Assembly: GCA_964247085.1 (NCBI GenBank)
Contig: CAXTSX010000007.1
Span: forward strand, 35,683 to 99,682
DNA length: 64,000 bases
Source: JAAFHZ01 sp964247085
Lineage (GTDB): Bacteria > Cyanobacteriota > Cyanobacteriia > Cyanobacteriales > Chamaesiphonaceae
Direction: 5' to 3'
Shown: piece by piece, positions 1-9,911 of the stretch
How the letters are laid out: each line of letters opens with the position of its first letter
Numbering within the stretch: the stretch's first letter is position 1
Notes under the pieces: model-generated
Seen by the model: the letters and a program-made list of their open reading frames with translations, nothing else
What the model was told of the DNA's origin: nothing
Databases searched by the model: none
Program-made: the position numbers and the translations under genes

Positions 1-469
1 CAATTTCCGCTAAGTTGGTGCTGCCGGTGTCGCAGGTAATAATTAAGGTGATTCCTTGCTGGTGCAGTCGATCGATCCCCGCTAGGTTCAGACCATGAGA
101 TTCTTTTAATCTGTCTGGAATGTAGTAACTCAGCGAGTCCGGATCTAAAAATTGCCGCAACCCATCCCATAAAACGCTGGTAGCCGTAATACCATCGGCA
201 TCAAAGTCCCCCCAAATTAAAACTTGCTCCTGCCGATCACGCGCTTGTTTAATTCGATCGATCGCCTGTTGCATTTCCACCCCAAAAGCCTCTGGCCCAG
301 TTGGTTGATAATGCTCAGCTTTTAGATAACCTGGAATAGTGGTGGTATCCTGAATTCCTCTTTGCCAAAGCAGCTGACTAAGATATCGATCGGCTGGCCA
401 AAACTGGCGCACGGCTTGGGCAAATTCGATGGGGATGGTAGGTACTAACGGTAGCTGAAAATTGACCAT
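1..469 (-). CDS. recJ: RecJ single-stranded-DNA exonuclease, N-terminal part (runs off window)
   Basis: The minus strand reads open from an ATG at 467-469 to the window edge, giving 156 residues. Residues 88-93 are DFDADG, the first metal-binding motif of the DHH phosphoesterase family, followed by ITATS. Further on comes a TCDTG segment near the edge, as in RecJ. RecJ degrades single-stranded DNA 5' to 3' in recombination and mismatch repair. The rest of the gene, including the DHH motif itself, lies outside the window, so completeness cannot be judged. The spacer to the divergent sigma-like gene is about 210 bp. Confidence 0.85.
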   Translation of the reverse strand, partial: MVNFQLPLVPTIPIEFAQAVRQFWPADRYLSQLLWQRGIQDTTTIPGYLKAEHYQPTGPEAFGVEMQQAIDRIKQARDRQEQVLIWGDFDADGITATSVLWDGLRQFLDPDSLSYYIPDRLKESHGLNLAGIDRLHQQGITLIITCDTGSTNLAEI

Positions 470-680
470 GGCTATTCACAGGAAGGCGAGGCGGATGCCC
501 ATAGGGTAGAAATTTCGGCAGGCTGAATCCACCGTCAAGGTAATTCTTTTGTACCATATTATTCTAGCCAATGTTTGATTACAGATCTGCCAAATAATTT
601 GCCAAATATGAGTACTGACCCTAATCTGAAAAGTAGCCACGCTGGCAGCATCGAAAACAATTAAAAATACATGTATCTAA

Positions 681-2075
681 ATGCTAGGAAAATTACCCAT
701 GCTCGTCGAGGATCCGCCTTACTTGGTTTGGCAAACTGATCCGAAACTAACTAGATATTTGAAAAGCTTAGTTGCTGCTTCAGGTGACTCCCCCACCTCC
801 TTCGATCAAGAGCAAATTGCCTATATCTTGGGGCAACGTTGTGGTCAATTACCCCTGGATCCATCAGATTATACCGAGATCGATCGACAGTTGAGTGGTT
901 GTCTAACATCGCTGTTGGCGCAAATTGTCTTTTCTCCCCAGGGACTAGGACAACTGAGATTACAAGTTTTGAAACCCTTGGAGTATCATGCGGCAGCGCT
1001 GGCGGAGATCGATGTGTATGCGATCGGATTAGAAATTATTAGTCAGCCTGTAAGATTTTTACAGAATTTTGAGCCGCCCCAGACCAATTGGTATGCCAGT
1101 TTAGTCCATTATAGTCAGCAGCGATTTCAACGGTTGTTGATCGACAAGTTAAGAAGTTCACCAAATTTGAGTGGCTTTAAACGGACAAATCTGGGGCTGT
1201 TGGTACGAAGTACTCCAACGCGGGTCAAAGCAGCTCTAATTAATGCTGGTGAAGGAACATCACGTTTAGCTGGACTGTTATTACTTCATCAATCTTTGCA
1301 AGATGCGGTTAGAGCTGAGCAGTTTTCCAGCAAAAATCCGGAGCTGACGCATTATGACCAATTGTTAGCCCGATCTAAAGAGCAGTGCGAACGAGTGAAT
1401 TTGCCGATCGCCAATCGCGACACCATCATTGAACTCTTGAACTATATGGGCACTGCTCTGCGGAATTATCTACAACCACCCCAGGTTTCCTTCGATCAAC
1501 CGATCGGGGAGAACGGATCGCCCCTCGGCGAATTAATTCCGGCTCTACAAATATCCCCTGCCGAGCAGATCGCCCTGGCCGCTGATCAGCAGCAGACTAG
1601 AGATTTTAAGCAGCAAGTATCGAGCGTATTAGAACAGTTACCAATCGATCGAGCGAGTTTATTATTATGGCTCTATGGTTTGCAGCTGACCCAAGCCGAA
1701 GCTGGAATGGAATTGAACCTGAACCAGACAACGATCAAGCGTCGTCATGATCGATCTCTGGCGCAGCTGGCTTCCACTTTATGTCAACTGGCTGGAGCAA
1801 CTGAGAACCTATCGATCGACACCCTCACTACCATTAAGACGGCCTTGATAGTAGTTTGCGAAAATTACTATCCGGAATCGTTACGAAAAATACTGATGGC
1901 GATCGGCACCGAGCAGGGTACTACTCCACCTACTATGTCTGATGCCCTCATCGAACAGCTGTGCCAACAATTTATCACCGCAATGGAAAAACGATGGCAA
2001 TTTGAATTTCAACCGGGGCAGATGGGGAGTAAAAAAGCAGTGGCTTTTGTCAGGAGAAAATTAAAGCTTAATTGA
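681..2075 (+). CDS. sigma-70-like regulator of a DUF1822/CHAT cassette
   Basis: A 464-residue protein. Residues about 325-365 form a sigma region 4-like helix-turn-helix (LTQAEAGMELNLNQTTIKR). It is preceded by a segment like the region 3-4 linker of the FliA/SigF group (LGELIPALQISPAEQI). The middle (YSQQRFQRLLIDKLRS) weakly recalls region 2, and the N-terminal half matches nothing I recognise. In cyanobacteria such proteins are often annotated as sigma-70 family and sit next to DUF1822 and CHAT genes, as here. The next gene starts about 15 bp downstream, so this is the first gene of an operon. True sigma activity is an inference, because core-binding region 2 is strongly divergent. Confidence 0.7.
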   Translation: MLGKLPMLVEDPPYLVWQTDPKLTRYLKSLVAASGDSPTSFDQEQIAYILGQRCGQLPLDPSDYTEIDRQLSGCLTSLLAQIVFSPQGLGQLRLQVLKPLEYHAAALAEIDVYAIGLEIISQPVRFLQNFEPPQTNWYASLVHYSQQRFQRLLIDKLRSSPNLSGFKRTNLGLLVRSTPTRVKAALINAGEGTSRLAGLLLLHQSLQDAVRAEQFSSKNPELTHYDQLLARSKEQCERVNLPIANRDTIIELLNYMGTALRNYLQPPQVSFDQPIGENGSPLGELIPALQISPAEQIALAADQQQTRDFKQQVSSVLEQLPIDRASLLLWLYGLQLTQAEAGMELNLNQTTIKRRHDRSLAQLASTLCQLAGATENLSIDTLTTIKTALIVVCENYYPESLRKILMAIGTEQGTTPPTMSDALIEQLCQQFITAMEKRWQFEFQPGQMGSKKAVAFVRRKLKLN

Positions 2076-2090
2076 AACATTTGCTAATTG

Positions 2091-3305
2091 ATGTCTCACT
2101 CTCCGGTACTCTCTCCCCTAAAATTAAAGATGCTAAATTTAGAACAACTACAACAAATTGATCCTCAAGCTATTTGGCTAGAAATCACACCGCCAGATCT
2201 AGAGGCCGCTCAACCTAATGCCCAAATCTACTCCAACTCCACGGGATTATATAATGCTACTCTCAACCAATTGTGTTTGAATAAATTTAGAGATTGGCTA
2301 TCTACCATCGAAATTGATGCCGCAGCTAGTTTGAACCAAACCGATTGGCCACCAATATGGGACGTGCTGACAGGCTGCTCTCTCAATATTGGTAAAACCA
2401 AAGTAATTTTAATTCCTACCGATACTCTCGATCGAGACGAACTACGAGTACCTCAAGAATGGGTGGACTTGCCAAATTTGTTAGGAGATTACTATGTAGC
2501 CGTGCAGATCGATCGAGAAGCTAACACCATGAATATTTGGGGATTTACTTCCCATCGGCTGCTTAAACAACACGGCGAATATGAAGCATTCGATCGCAGC
2601 TATAGTTTGCCGAGTGATTTATTAATACCCGACATGGATGTGCTGTGGATGGGACAGGGACTAGAACTAAATGAAATTAGCGCTGTGGAAGAGTTGCCTA
2701 GTTTAAACTTAGATCGAGCCTTGGAATTAATTCGTGAATTGAGTGTTCCATCAGCCTATTCACCGCGCACTAACATGAATTGGCCAGACTGGGGGAGCCT
2801 GATTAATAATTCCAGCTTACGCTGGCAGTTATATCAAACGCGACTGCAGCAAGCGGCGATTGCACAAGCCTCAGCACCTAGTTTCCGATTGACTGATTGG
2901 CTACGAGGCGAAATCAGCAATGCCATCAGTAGTGGCTGGAATTATGACTATCAGTCTCTGATGGTGTTACATCAAACACAGGAAAAAATCGAACGTTCTA
3001 AATTAATTAATCTGCAAGTTGAATTACAGCAACAAAGCGTCGTTCTATTGATTGGCTTAGTGGCTCTGCCAGCCGATCAAGCTCAGGTTCTGGTTCAGGT
3101 CTATCCAACTAACGGACGGAGCAGTTTGCCCCCCCAATTACAGTTGAGTTATGTAGATGGGCATGGAGCCATTTTACGGACAGTGACTGCCAGAAGTAGT
3201 GACAACTGTATTCAACTACCACCTTTTACCTGTGCAGTAGGTACTGAATTTAGCATTCAGCTGCAATTGTATAGTGCGATGGTGATTGAACGATTAAAGG
3301 TTTAA
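2091..3305 (+). CDS. DUF1822 family protein
   Basis: A 404-residue protein starting at the ATG at 2091; a TTG three bases earlier is less likely. The C-terminal third is typical of DUF1822: a VVLLIGLVALPAD strand, then VLVQVYPTNG and an alternating hydrophobic pattern ending at IERLKV. This suggests a C-terminal beta-sandwich. The family has no established function and is largely limited to cyanobacteria. It lies between the sigma-like gene and the CHAT gene, with 15 bp upstream and 3 bp downstream, so all three are very likely co-transcribed and work together. No signal peptide or membrane segment is visible. Confidence 0.8.
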   Translation: MSHSPVLSPLKLKMLNLEQLQQIDPQAIWLEITPPDLEAAQPNAQIYSNSTGLYNATLNQLCLNKFRDWLSTIEIDAAASLNQTDWPPIWDVLTGCSLNIGKTKVILIPTDTLDRDELRVPQEWVDLPNLLGDYYVAVQIDREANTMNIWGFTSHRLLKQHGEYEAFDRSYSLPSDLLIPDMDVLWMGQGLELNEISAVEELPSLNLDRALELIRELSVPSAYSPRTNMNWPDWGSLINNSSLRWQLYQTRLQQAAIAQASAPSFRLTDWLRGEISNAISSGWNYDYQSLMVLHQTQEKIERSKLINLQVELQQQSVVLLIGLVALPADQAQVLVQVYPTNGRSSLPPQLQLSYVDGHGAILRTVTARSSDNCIQLPPFTCAVGTEFSIQLQLYSAMVIERLKV

Positions 3306-3308
3306 AAT

Positions 3309-5570
3309 ATGAATCATCACATTGAGCATCAGGCTGTAATCATTAACTTAGGTAATGGCCAGCTAGCCACCGGATTTGATTCTGTGACTGTGCGGTTGAA
3401 GTCAGGGACAACTATTGTTTGGGAGGATAACTGTAGTTTGAATGCCTCCCCAGCATTACAGCAATTGCTTCAGGAATGGCAGCTACTATACCGAGCAATT
3501 GTTCAGGTGATGGGAGATCATCTTAGTCCGACTGTGGCTTTCGATGATAGCGCCATTACCAATGTTTCGACTCAAGATTTATCTCAGCTACATCTTCAGT
3601 TTTATAATGAATTAAATCGATGGTTGGCGGAGAGTGATTTTAACCGCATCGAAAAGAAAATCAGAACTTGGTTGAATAATTCCGCGCCAATTACCGTTAC
3701 GATTTTGGCGGAACAGCAAGCTATTTGGCAATTACCTTGGTATCTGTGGCACTTTTTTGATGACTATCCGCAGGCGATCGATCTCTTTAGTAAACAACGT
3801 GCTATTGATGTCACTAGGCAAGAACCAAAACGCAATGGTCAAGTTAATATCATGGCGGTATTTGGAGAGGATCCGGCACTTCAGCTCCAACAGGATCGCG
3901 AGGATTTACAGTCTATTTTAGGGACTAAAAATATTGATTTTATTCAAAATCCATCTGCTGCAGTTATTTCGGCTAACTTAACCAGGGAGATGGGCTGTGA
4001 TGTTTTTTGGTTTGGGGGGCATGGCGATAGTACAGAAGAAGAGGGGATTATTTATTTAGACAATAAAACACCGCTGGAAATTAGCGTCCTAAAACAGGGC
4101 TTTAAAACCGCTGTCGATCGAGGATTGCAGATTGCGGTCTTTAACTGCTGTCGCGGTTTAGGATTAGCTGATCAATTAATTGATGTGAATATCCCCTACA
4201 TCATCGTGATGCGGGTGGAGATTCCTAATTTTTTAGCTAAGCAGTTTCTGAAGGATTTATTAATTCAGTATCGACAGGGTGCTGATTTTGCCCAAGCTTT
4301 TCAATTTGCCCGTGATCAATTGTCACTAGCCTCCCCGACCAAGTATGCGAACTGGTTACCAGTGCTTTTTCATAATCCTTTGAGTAAGTCTGTGACTTGG
4401 CAGGATTTGGAGCGATCGCGTGCCTGGTTACCAATCCCGTCAGCAGTAGTTGGATTCTGTCGATCGATAACTCAGCCACAATCTTGGCTAGCAACAGGAT
4501 TAGGCTTGGGCTTGGCTTTATCTGGATTGGGGTGTATTTTAAATCATCAAAATCCCATCCAAAAATTAGAAACGACCTTGATCGATAAATTCCAAGAAGT
4601 TCAAGCTTCCAAGATCATTAACCAAAAATCTAATGTAGTGATGGTTAACTATGATGCTGTGACAGTAGGGGGAATAGTACGCCCTGGAAATTTAGCTGAT
4701 ATTATTAATCGTGTTTCAGAAGATGCTCAGCCGATTGCTTGGGGTATTGGACTGGCGATCGAAACCGACAAGGATAGTTTGGATTTGGATTTCCCCAATA
4801 TCATTATGAATTGTCTAGCGGAGCCGACTAATAGCCGATCTTTTGATTACGCCCTCCGGCAGCCTAATTGTTATAATTCATCCTTAGCTAGGGAGCTTTT
4901 AAGCAAGTATCAAGAGCAGCAAAAACTCACTGAAAAAGCTCTACTGCCGGATAAATTACGACTTAATAATGCTCTGGGAAATCGGATTAGATCGATCGAT
5001 ATCAGTAAAATCCGCCAATTGTCTCCAGCCCAAATCAAGGAGATATTTGATCGCAAGCTGGTGGTGATTAATACCAATCGCCGAGATGCCCTGGCTCTTG
5101 ATCGACTATTGCTAGCTATAACCCCAAATAACTCGCTGCCAATTATGCAATCCAGCCCACTACCGACAGAATTCTTGTGGATTTTACTGTGGTCTACTAC
5201 TACAACGACGGTGATTTGGCGAATTGGCGCCAGATTATTTATCCCGATAACTATGGTGATGATCGGTAGTTGTGTTGTGATCGGAGGCTTGTTATGGGCA
5301 AGTGGTTATAGTATTCCAATTTTTGTGACGGTTTTAGCGATCGGAGCTGCTGGAATAGCTGTTTTTGGTATTCATCAGGTTGGGGGGCGGATTTATCCTG
5401 ATTTAGCTAAGATTTACTATCAACGGGGTCTAGCGAAGGCGGGATCTGGTCAGCGGCAGGGATCGATCGAGGATTTGCGGTCAGCGGCTCAGTTGCTGGG
5501 TGAGCAAGGAAAGAAGTCTAAAGCCCGACGGGTGCAGCAGAAAATCGAGGCGCTGGAGAAAAATAGCTAA
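3309..5570 (+). CDS. CHAT (caspase-like) - CHASE2-like - TPR membrane protein
   Basis: A 753-residue protein. The N-terminal half holds a CHAT peptidase-like domain: His238 lies in WFGGHGD and the cysteine pair C280-C281 lies in FNCCRG. This is the His/Cys dyad arrangement of the caspase fold. One membrane helix follows (about residues 393-412). Residues about 440-600 then read VVMVNYDAV...GIGLAIETD, a divergent CHASE2-like extracytoplasmic sensor. Three more membrane helices (about 621-700) and a short TPR-like pair (YYQRGLAKAG...SIEDLRSAAQL) complete it. It starts 3 bp after the DUF1822 gene. The dyad looks intact, so it may be proteolytically active. Substrate and trigger are unknown. Confidence 0.8.
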   Translation: MNHHIEHQAVIINLGNGQLATGFDSVTVRLKSGTTIVWEDNCSLNASPALQQLLQEWQLLYRAIVQVMGDHLSPTVAFDDSAITNVSTQDLSQLHLQFYNELNRWLAESDFNRIEKKIRTWLNNSAPITVTILAEQQAIWQLPWYLWHFFDDYPQAIDLFSKQRAIDVTRQEPKRNGQVNIMAVFGEDPALQLQQDREDLQSILGTKNIDFIQNPSAAVISANLTREMGCDVFWFGGHGDSTEEEGIIYLDNKTPLEISVLKQGFKTAVDRGLQIAVFNCCRGLGLADQLIDVNIPYIIVMRVEIPNFLAKQFLKDLLIQYRQGADFAQAFQFARDQLSLASPTKYANWLPVLFHNPLSKSVTWQDLERSRAWLPIPSAVVGFCRSITQPQSWLATGLGLGLALSGLGCILNHQNPIQKLETTLIDKFQEVQASKIINQKSNVVMVNYDAVTVGGIVRPGNLADIINRVSEDAQPIAWGIGLAIETDKDSLDLDFPNIIMNCLAEPTNSRSFDYALRQPNCYNSSLARELLSKYQEQQKLTEKALLPDKLRLNNALGNRIRSIDISKIRQLSPAQIKEIFDRKLVVINTNRRDALALDRLLLAITPNNSLPIMQSSPLPTEFLWILLWSTTTTTVIWRIGARLFIPITMVMIGSCVVIGGLLWASGYSIPIFVTVLAIGAAGIAVFGIHQVGGRIYPDLAKIYYQRGLAKAGSGQRQGSIEDLRSAAQLLGEQGKKSKARRVQQKIEALEKNS

Positions 5571-5592
5571 ATTTCTTTTTACTGAATTATTC

Positions 5593-6447
5593 CTATCTAA
5601 ACCAAGCCATCAAATCTTCTATCTGGGTAAAATCTAAAGCAGCATCATAGAATTCTTCCAACCGAGCCAAAGGCAAAGACTTGATTTTTGCCTCTATTTC
5701 TGGTGATATATTTCCCACTCGTCGGTTTAATAACCGCAGAACCAAAGCCTGTTCACCTCTGGCTTCTCCTTCAGCAAAAGCTTCTTGGTAAACTCTGGCT
5801 GCAGCTCTGGCTTCACCTTCAGCAAAAGCTTCTTGATAAACCCTAGTCTGTTCTAGCTCAATTCCCAACATTACATCCACCTCTGTTCGGCTCAGATTTT
5901 TAAACTTGTAAACAACAATTGTTGATACTAAATCGATTATAGCGGCATTTCCTAACGACCTAGCAATCAAACTTCTGGCCTCGGTTGTGGCTTGCTCACC
6001 TTCTAAAGTAGTTAAAACCATCAAACTCAATCCGATCGGCAGATCCTCCCTCCTCCCTAGTTCATCTAGGTAGATGGGCATAATACGGTCACTGGCTAGA
6101 AATTCTCTCACCATATTTAGGCGAGATTGCTCGGTGTTCCTGGTCGGATAGATGACCACTGCTTGCCAATCGGCGAATCGCTCTCGATTGCGGTAAGTGT
6201 AAATGCTAATTTCGCTGACTAATCGCTCGTAAAGTAAATCATCTAGCTGAAACTGTACTTCGCAGAAGTAGACCATTCCAGATGAATCGGGTGGAATAAA
6301 CACTCCGTCAATTCTAAAGGCAGTCTCTTTCACTTCGATCGATTCAAAAATATATCGATCGGGGTTGGCTGGTGTGGTGGGTAATAAATCAAATAGTAGT
6401 GGTGGAAATTGGCGGAATAGTTGGTAGAAAATTGAGTCGCGGCGCAT
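5593..6447 (-). CDS. Rpn-family PD-(D/E)XK nuclease-like protein (DUF2887/DUF4351)
   Basis: A 284-residue protein. The N-terminal domain begins DSIFYQLFRQFP and contains RIDGVF followed by YFCEVQFQ, the D...ExQ signature of the PD-(D/E)XK fold in Rpn/DUF2887 proteins. The C-terminus (ALVLRLLNRRVG...LARLEEFYDAALDF) matches DUF4351. Rpn proteins are recombination-promoting nucleases related to transposase-like families and are often found in many genomic copies. A 16-residue segment (RVYQEAFAEGEAR plus linker) is duplicated in tandem at about residues 197-229. The gene is convergent with the CHAT gene, only 22 bp away. Confidence 0.8.
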   Translation of the reverse strand: MRRDSIFYQLFRQFPPLLFDLLPTTPANPDRYIFESIEVKETAFRIDGVFIPPDSSGMVYFCEVQFQLDDLLYERLVSEISIYTYRNRERFADWQAVVIYPTRNTEQSRLNMVREFLASDRIMPIYLDELGRREDLPIGLSLMVLTTLEGEQATTEARSLIARSLGNAAIIDLVSTIVVYKFKNLSRTEVDVMLGIELEQTRVYQEAFAEGEARAAARVYQEAFAEGEARGEQALVLRLLNRRVGNISPEIEAKIKSLPLARLEEFYDAALDFTQIEDLMAWFR

Positions 6448-6767
6448 GAGTTGATTGATGGGGAAGCATCAATATCCTAGCGTTGATGGTCGATCGAACT
6501 GCTTCTGAATCTAAGATCGAATGAAATTACTCGAAAAATTGATTTCTACATTTCTTGTTTTAAAGCAAGAGCTAAACAGCTGAAATGATTTAGTTGTAAC
6601 AATAATCACACATATCATCGGAAGGAGAAGCGATCGGGTAAAATCACCTACAACACCGATCAATCAGTTACTAATTTTCCTGAGGGTGAATTGAGATAGT
6701 GGGATCGATCGTGCATTAAGTTACTGAACCCGCCCGATAAAACTAAATATAACTTGCATCCACACCT
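6448..6767. promoter_or_regulatory. divergent intergenic region, 320 bp
   Basis: This spacer separates the minus-strand Rpn-like gene from the plus-strand protease-TPR gene, so it must hold both promoters. It is AT-rich and contains a -10-like TAAATATAACT shortly before the protease start. I see no ORF, RNA gene, strong hairpin or clear Shine-Dalgarno site for the protease gene. Confidence 0.4.
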
Positions 6768-9700
6768 ATGAAAATTGCTGCTCTACTTCTGCCTACTCTG
6801 CTCATTACTTATACTGCTCCGGCTTTCGCTGTGGCAAAACCTAATAAAAATGTAGTTTCCACAGCTTGCAATCCAGCTGCATCTGGCGCTGATTTGCCTA
6901 GCCAACAGGAAGTTCAACAAATAGCCAAAAAAATTACGGTGCGGATCACTTCCGAAAAAAATGGCGGTTCTGGGGTACTAATTGCCAAGAAGGGTTCTAC
7001 TTATTTGGTGCTGACTAATGCCCATGTGGCTGGACGTGCTACTCAGTTTCAGATCCAAGCTCCGGATGGCCAAAAATATACGGCTAAAAAAATTGATGGT
7101 GGTTTTGATGCTAAGTACGATTTGGCGTTGTTGCAATTCAGTAGTAAGACTAAATACACGCTAGCTGATTTAACGGATGTAGCTTCGCCGCTGGCTCCGG
7201 AACGGACTATTTATAGTGCAGGTTTTCCGTTTGATGCCAAAGATGTTCGGATTACCAGTGGGAAAGTGTCCCAGCTTTCGGATATTCCTTTTGATGATGG
7301 CACTCAAATTGGTTACACCATAGACAAGGGTAAGAAAGGAATCCGGCAGGGGATGAGTGGTGGGGCTATTTTGGATGGACGGGGGAAATTTCTGGGGATT
7401 AATACTCTCAGCAATGCGCCAATTTCACCGAGTTATACTTACAACGATGGAAGTAAGCCGCCCTCAGAACTGATAGCAAGGTATCGACAGGCTAATTGGG
7501 GAGTACCGATTTACAATTTTTTGATAAAGGTAAAGCCAGACATTTTATATGGCTACGACAATTTGCCAAAAGTAGAACATCAAATTACACCGACGGGGTA
7601 TTCAGCTGAGTTAAATAAAAAAGCTCGGCGGATGACGGTGAGGATTGAGGCCGGTGGTGAAAATGGTTCAGGGGTAGTGATTGCGAAAGAGGGGAATAGT
7701 TATTATGTGCTAACGGCTAAACATGTTGTCAAACCGGAACCTACGAAGGAAAATCCCAAGACGGAAATACATAATAATATTGAAACTATCACTTATGATC
7801 AAAATCGTCATCGTGTTACTAGTACTGTGGTAGCAGAGGGTGTGGATCTGGCAGTAGTGAAATTCAGCAGTAAAGACAACTATCCCTTGGCACAATTAGG
7901 TAACTACAATCCGAATGCTGACAGACTAGCATTTGTAGGTGGGTTTCCAGGACGGGAGAAAATCAATAGTCCGTTGTGGCAATGGCAGCTCAATCCTGGA
8001 ATTATTAGTGACCCAGAACGGGGTAAAATTCAAGCTCAAAACAAGTTCTCTTTTTCTAGTGGCTATGATTTGCTTTATAGCAACATTAGTTATGGAGGAA
8101 TGAGTGGTGGACCAGTATTTGATACTGATGGTGTTGTGATTGGCATTCATGGACGAGCAGAGTCTTTTGATAATGCAACTTGTGTGACCTCAAGAGGTGA
8201 AGAGTCTGTCGAGAAGGTGATATTGGGTCAAAGTTTAGGTATATCGATCCAAACTTTCACAGGATTGTTGGCTAAATTACAAGTCAAGCCACAGCTATTA
8301 AAAATCTCTAAGAATACACCTACAACACTTAGAACAAGTGATGCAGATTCGGTAATGAAGGCGATGAAAAATATTACTCAGCCGTCAGAGACTAGTAGTG
8401 GAAAGAGCTGGATAACTTATGGCAATCAGCTATCTAGAACTCGCCAGTACAATAAATCTGTTATGGCTTTTAATAAAGCGATCACTAGAGGGGAAGTATT
8501 AACTGGTAATTATGGAAAAGCATTGGCACTATGGGAATCAAACAATCCAAAAGAGGCGGAAATTGCTATATCGAAAGCTATTTCTCTGGTTCCGAAAAAT
8601 AGATATAAAAATTATTACTATTTATGGAAATATCAAAGCGATATCTTTAGTGATCTAAAGCGATATAGTGAATCACTAAAAGCAATTGATATAGCAATCA
8701 GGCTGGAACCCGGAGACTTAATAGTATTTTCCAGAAAAGCGATTATATTAATGACAAGTAAAAAATATAAAGAAGCAATTTCAATCCTTAATATAATAAT
8801 TAACAAGCAGCCAGGATACTATGCTTATAATATGCGAGGTTTTACTAAAGTACAATCAAAAGACTTTCAAGGAGCAATTGCAGACCTGAACCAAGTTATT
8901 AAACTCAACCCCAATGCTATGAGCTACAATATGCGGGGTTTAGCTAGAAAAGATTCAGGAGATAGTCGAGGAGCTATTGAAGATTTTAGTCAAGCTATTA
9001 AACTTAATCCCAAATATGCTGAAGCTTACAATAGTCGAGGTATATCCAAGCAATCGGTAGGAGATAGCAGAGAAGCTATTAAAGATTTTGATCAAGCACT
9101 TAAGCTCGATCCCAAATATGCTGATGCTTATAGTCAACGAGGTATAGCTAAATCACAATCGGGAGATAGCAGAGAAGCTATTAAAGATTTTGATCAAGCA
9201 CTTAAGCTCGATCCCANNNNNNNNNNNNNNNNNNNNNNNNNNNNNNNNNNNNNNNNNNNNNNNNNNNNNNNNNNNNNNNNNNNNNNNNNNNNNNNNNNNN
9301 NNNNNNNNNNNNNNNNAAGATGCTAAATTTTACAATAATCGAGGTGTATCCAAGCAATCGGTAAGAGATAGCAGAGAAGCTATTAAAGATTTTAGTCAAG
9401 CACTTAAACTCAATCCCAAATATGCTGAAGCTTATAACAATCGAGGCGTGACTAAATCAGAATCAGGAGATCGGCCTGGTGCGATCGCTGATTTTGATCA
9501 AGCACTTAAGCTCGATCCCAAATATGCTGAAGCTTATAGTAATCGGGGCATGACTAAATCACAATCGGGGGATAAAAAAGGAGCGATTCTAGATTTTGAT
9601 CAAGCTATCGCTATTAGACCTCAAAATGCTATTGATTACAACCTTAGGGGCATGACTAAATCACAATTAGGAGATCAATCTGGTGCGATCGCTGATTTGA

Positions 9701-9801
9701 CAGAATCTGCTGAACTATGTCGTCAGCAAGGACAAACAAATATGTATCGGCAGATAATGGCACAAATCGAAAGACTAAAGGGGTCTAAAACAAAGAATTA
9801 G
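6768..9801 (+). CDS. exported double trypsin-like protease with C-terminal TPR array (interrupted by assembly gap)
   Basis: The N-terminus is a signal peptide ending near TAPAFA. Two S1-type protease domains follow. Domain 1 has His in LTNAHV, Asp in YDLALLQF and Ser in GMSGGA. Domain 2 has His in LTAKHVV, Asp in VDLAVVKF and Ser in GMSGGP, so both triads look complete. The C-terminal third is a run of 34-residue TPR units (for example AYSQRGIAKSQSGD). A 100-N gap at 9217-9316 breaks it and the reading frame differs on the two sides. The contig ends, however, abut in exact codon and repeat phase. Joined directly they give 977 residues, close to the 962 of the paralogue at 12041. Probably a periplasmic protease with a protein-binding tail. 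Confidence 0.85.
9217..9316. other. assembly gap (100 N) inside TPR repeats
   Basis: Exactly 100 undetermined bases, a scaffolding placeholder. The left side ends after the first base of a codon that would be Lys in the repeat. The right side begins with AA, the remaining two bases. The true missing length should therefore be zero or a multiple of the 102-bp repeat, not 100. Confidence 0.95.
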
Positions 9802-9911
9802 TATCTTTTTCAGTGAGTATTATTCTTCTCCACGCATAAATCACTCCATCCAGCCCAAAGTAAAAAATGCAATACACCACACTTAATGCTAATTCAGCAA
9901 TACTTACCATC

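Noticed and set aside
9001..9560. Regular repeats that could look like a CRISPR array
   Set aside because: They are 102-bp in-frame TPR units with coding variation, not short identical repeats with unique spacers.
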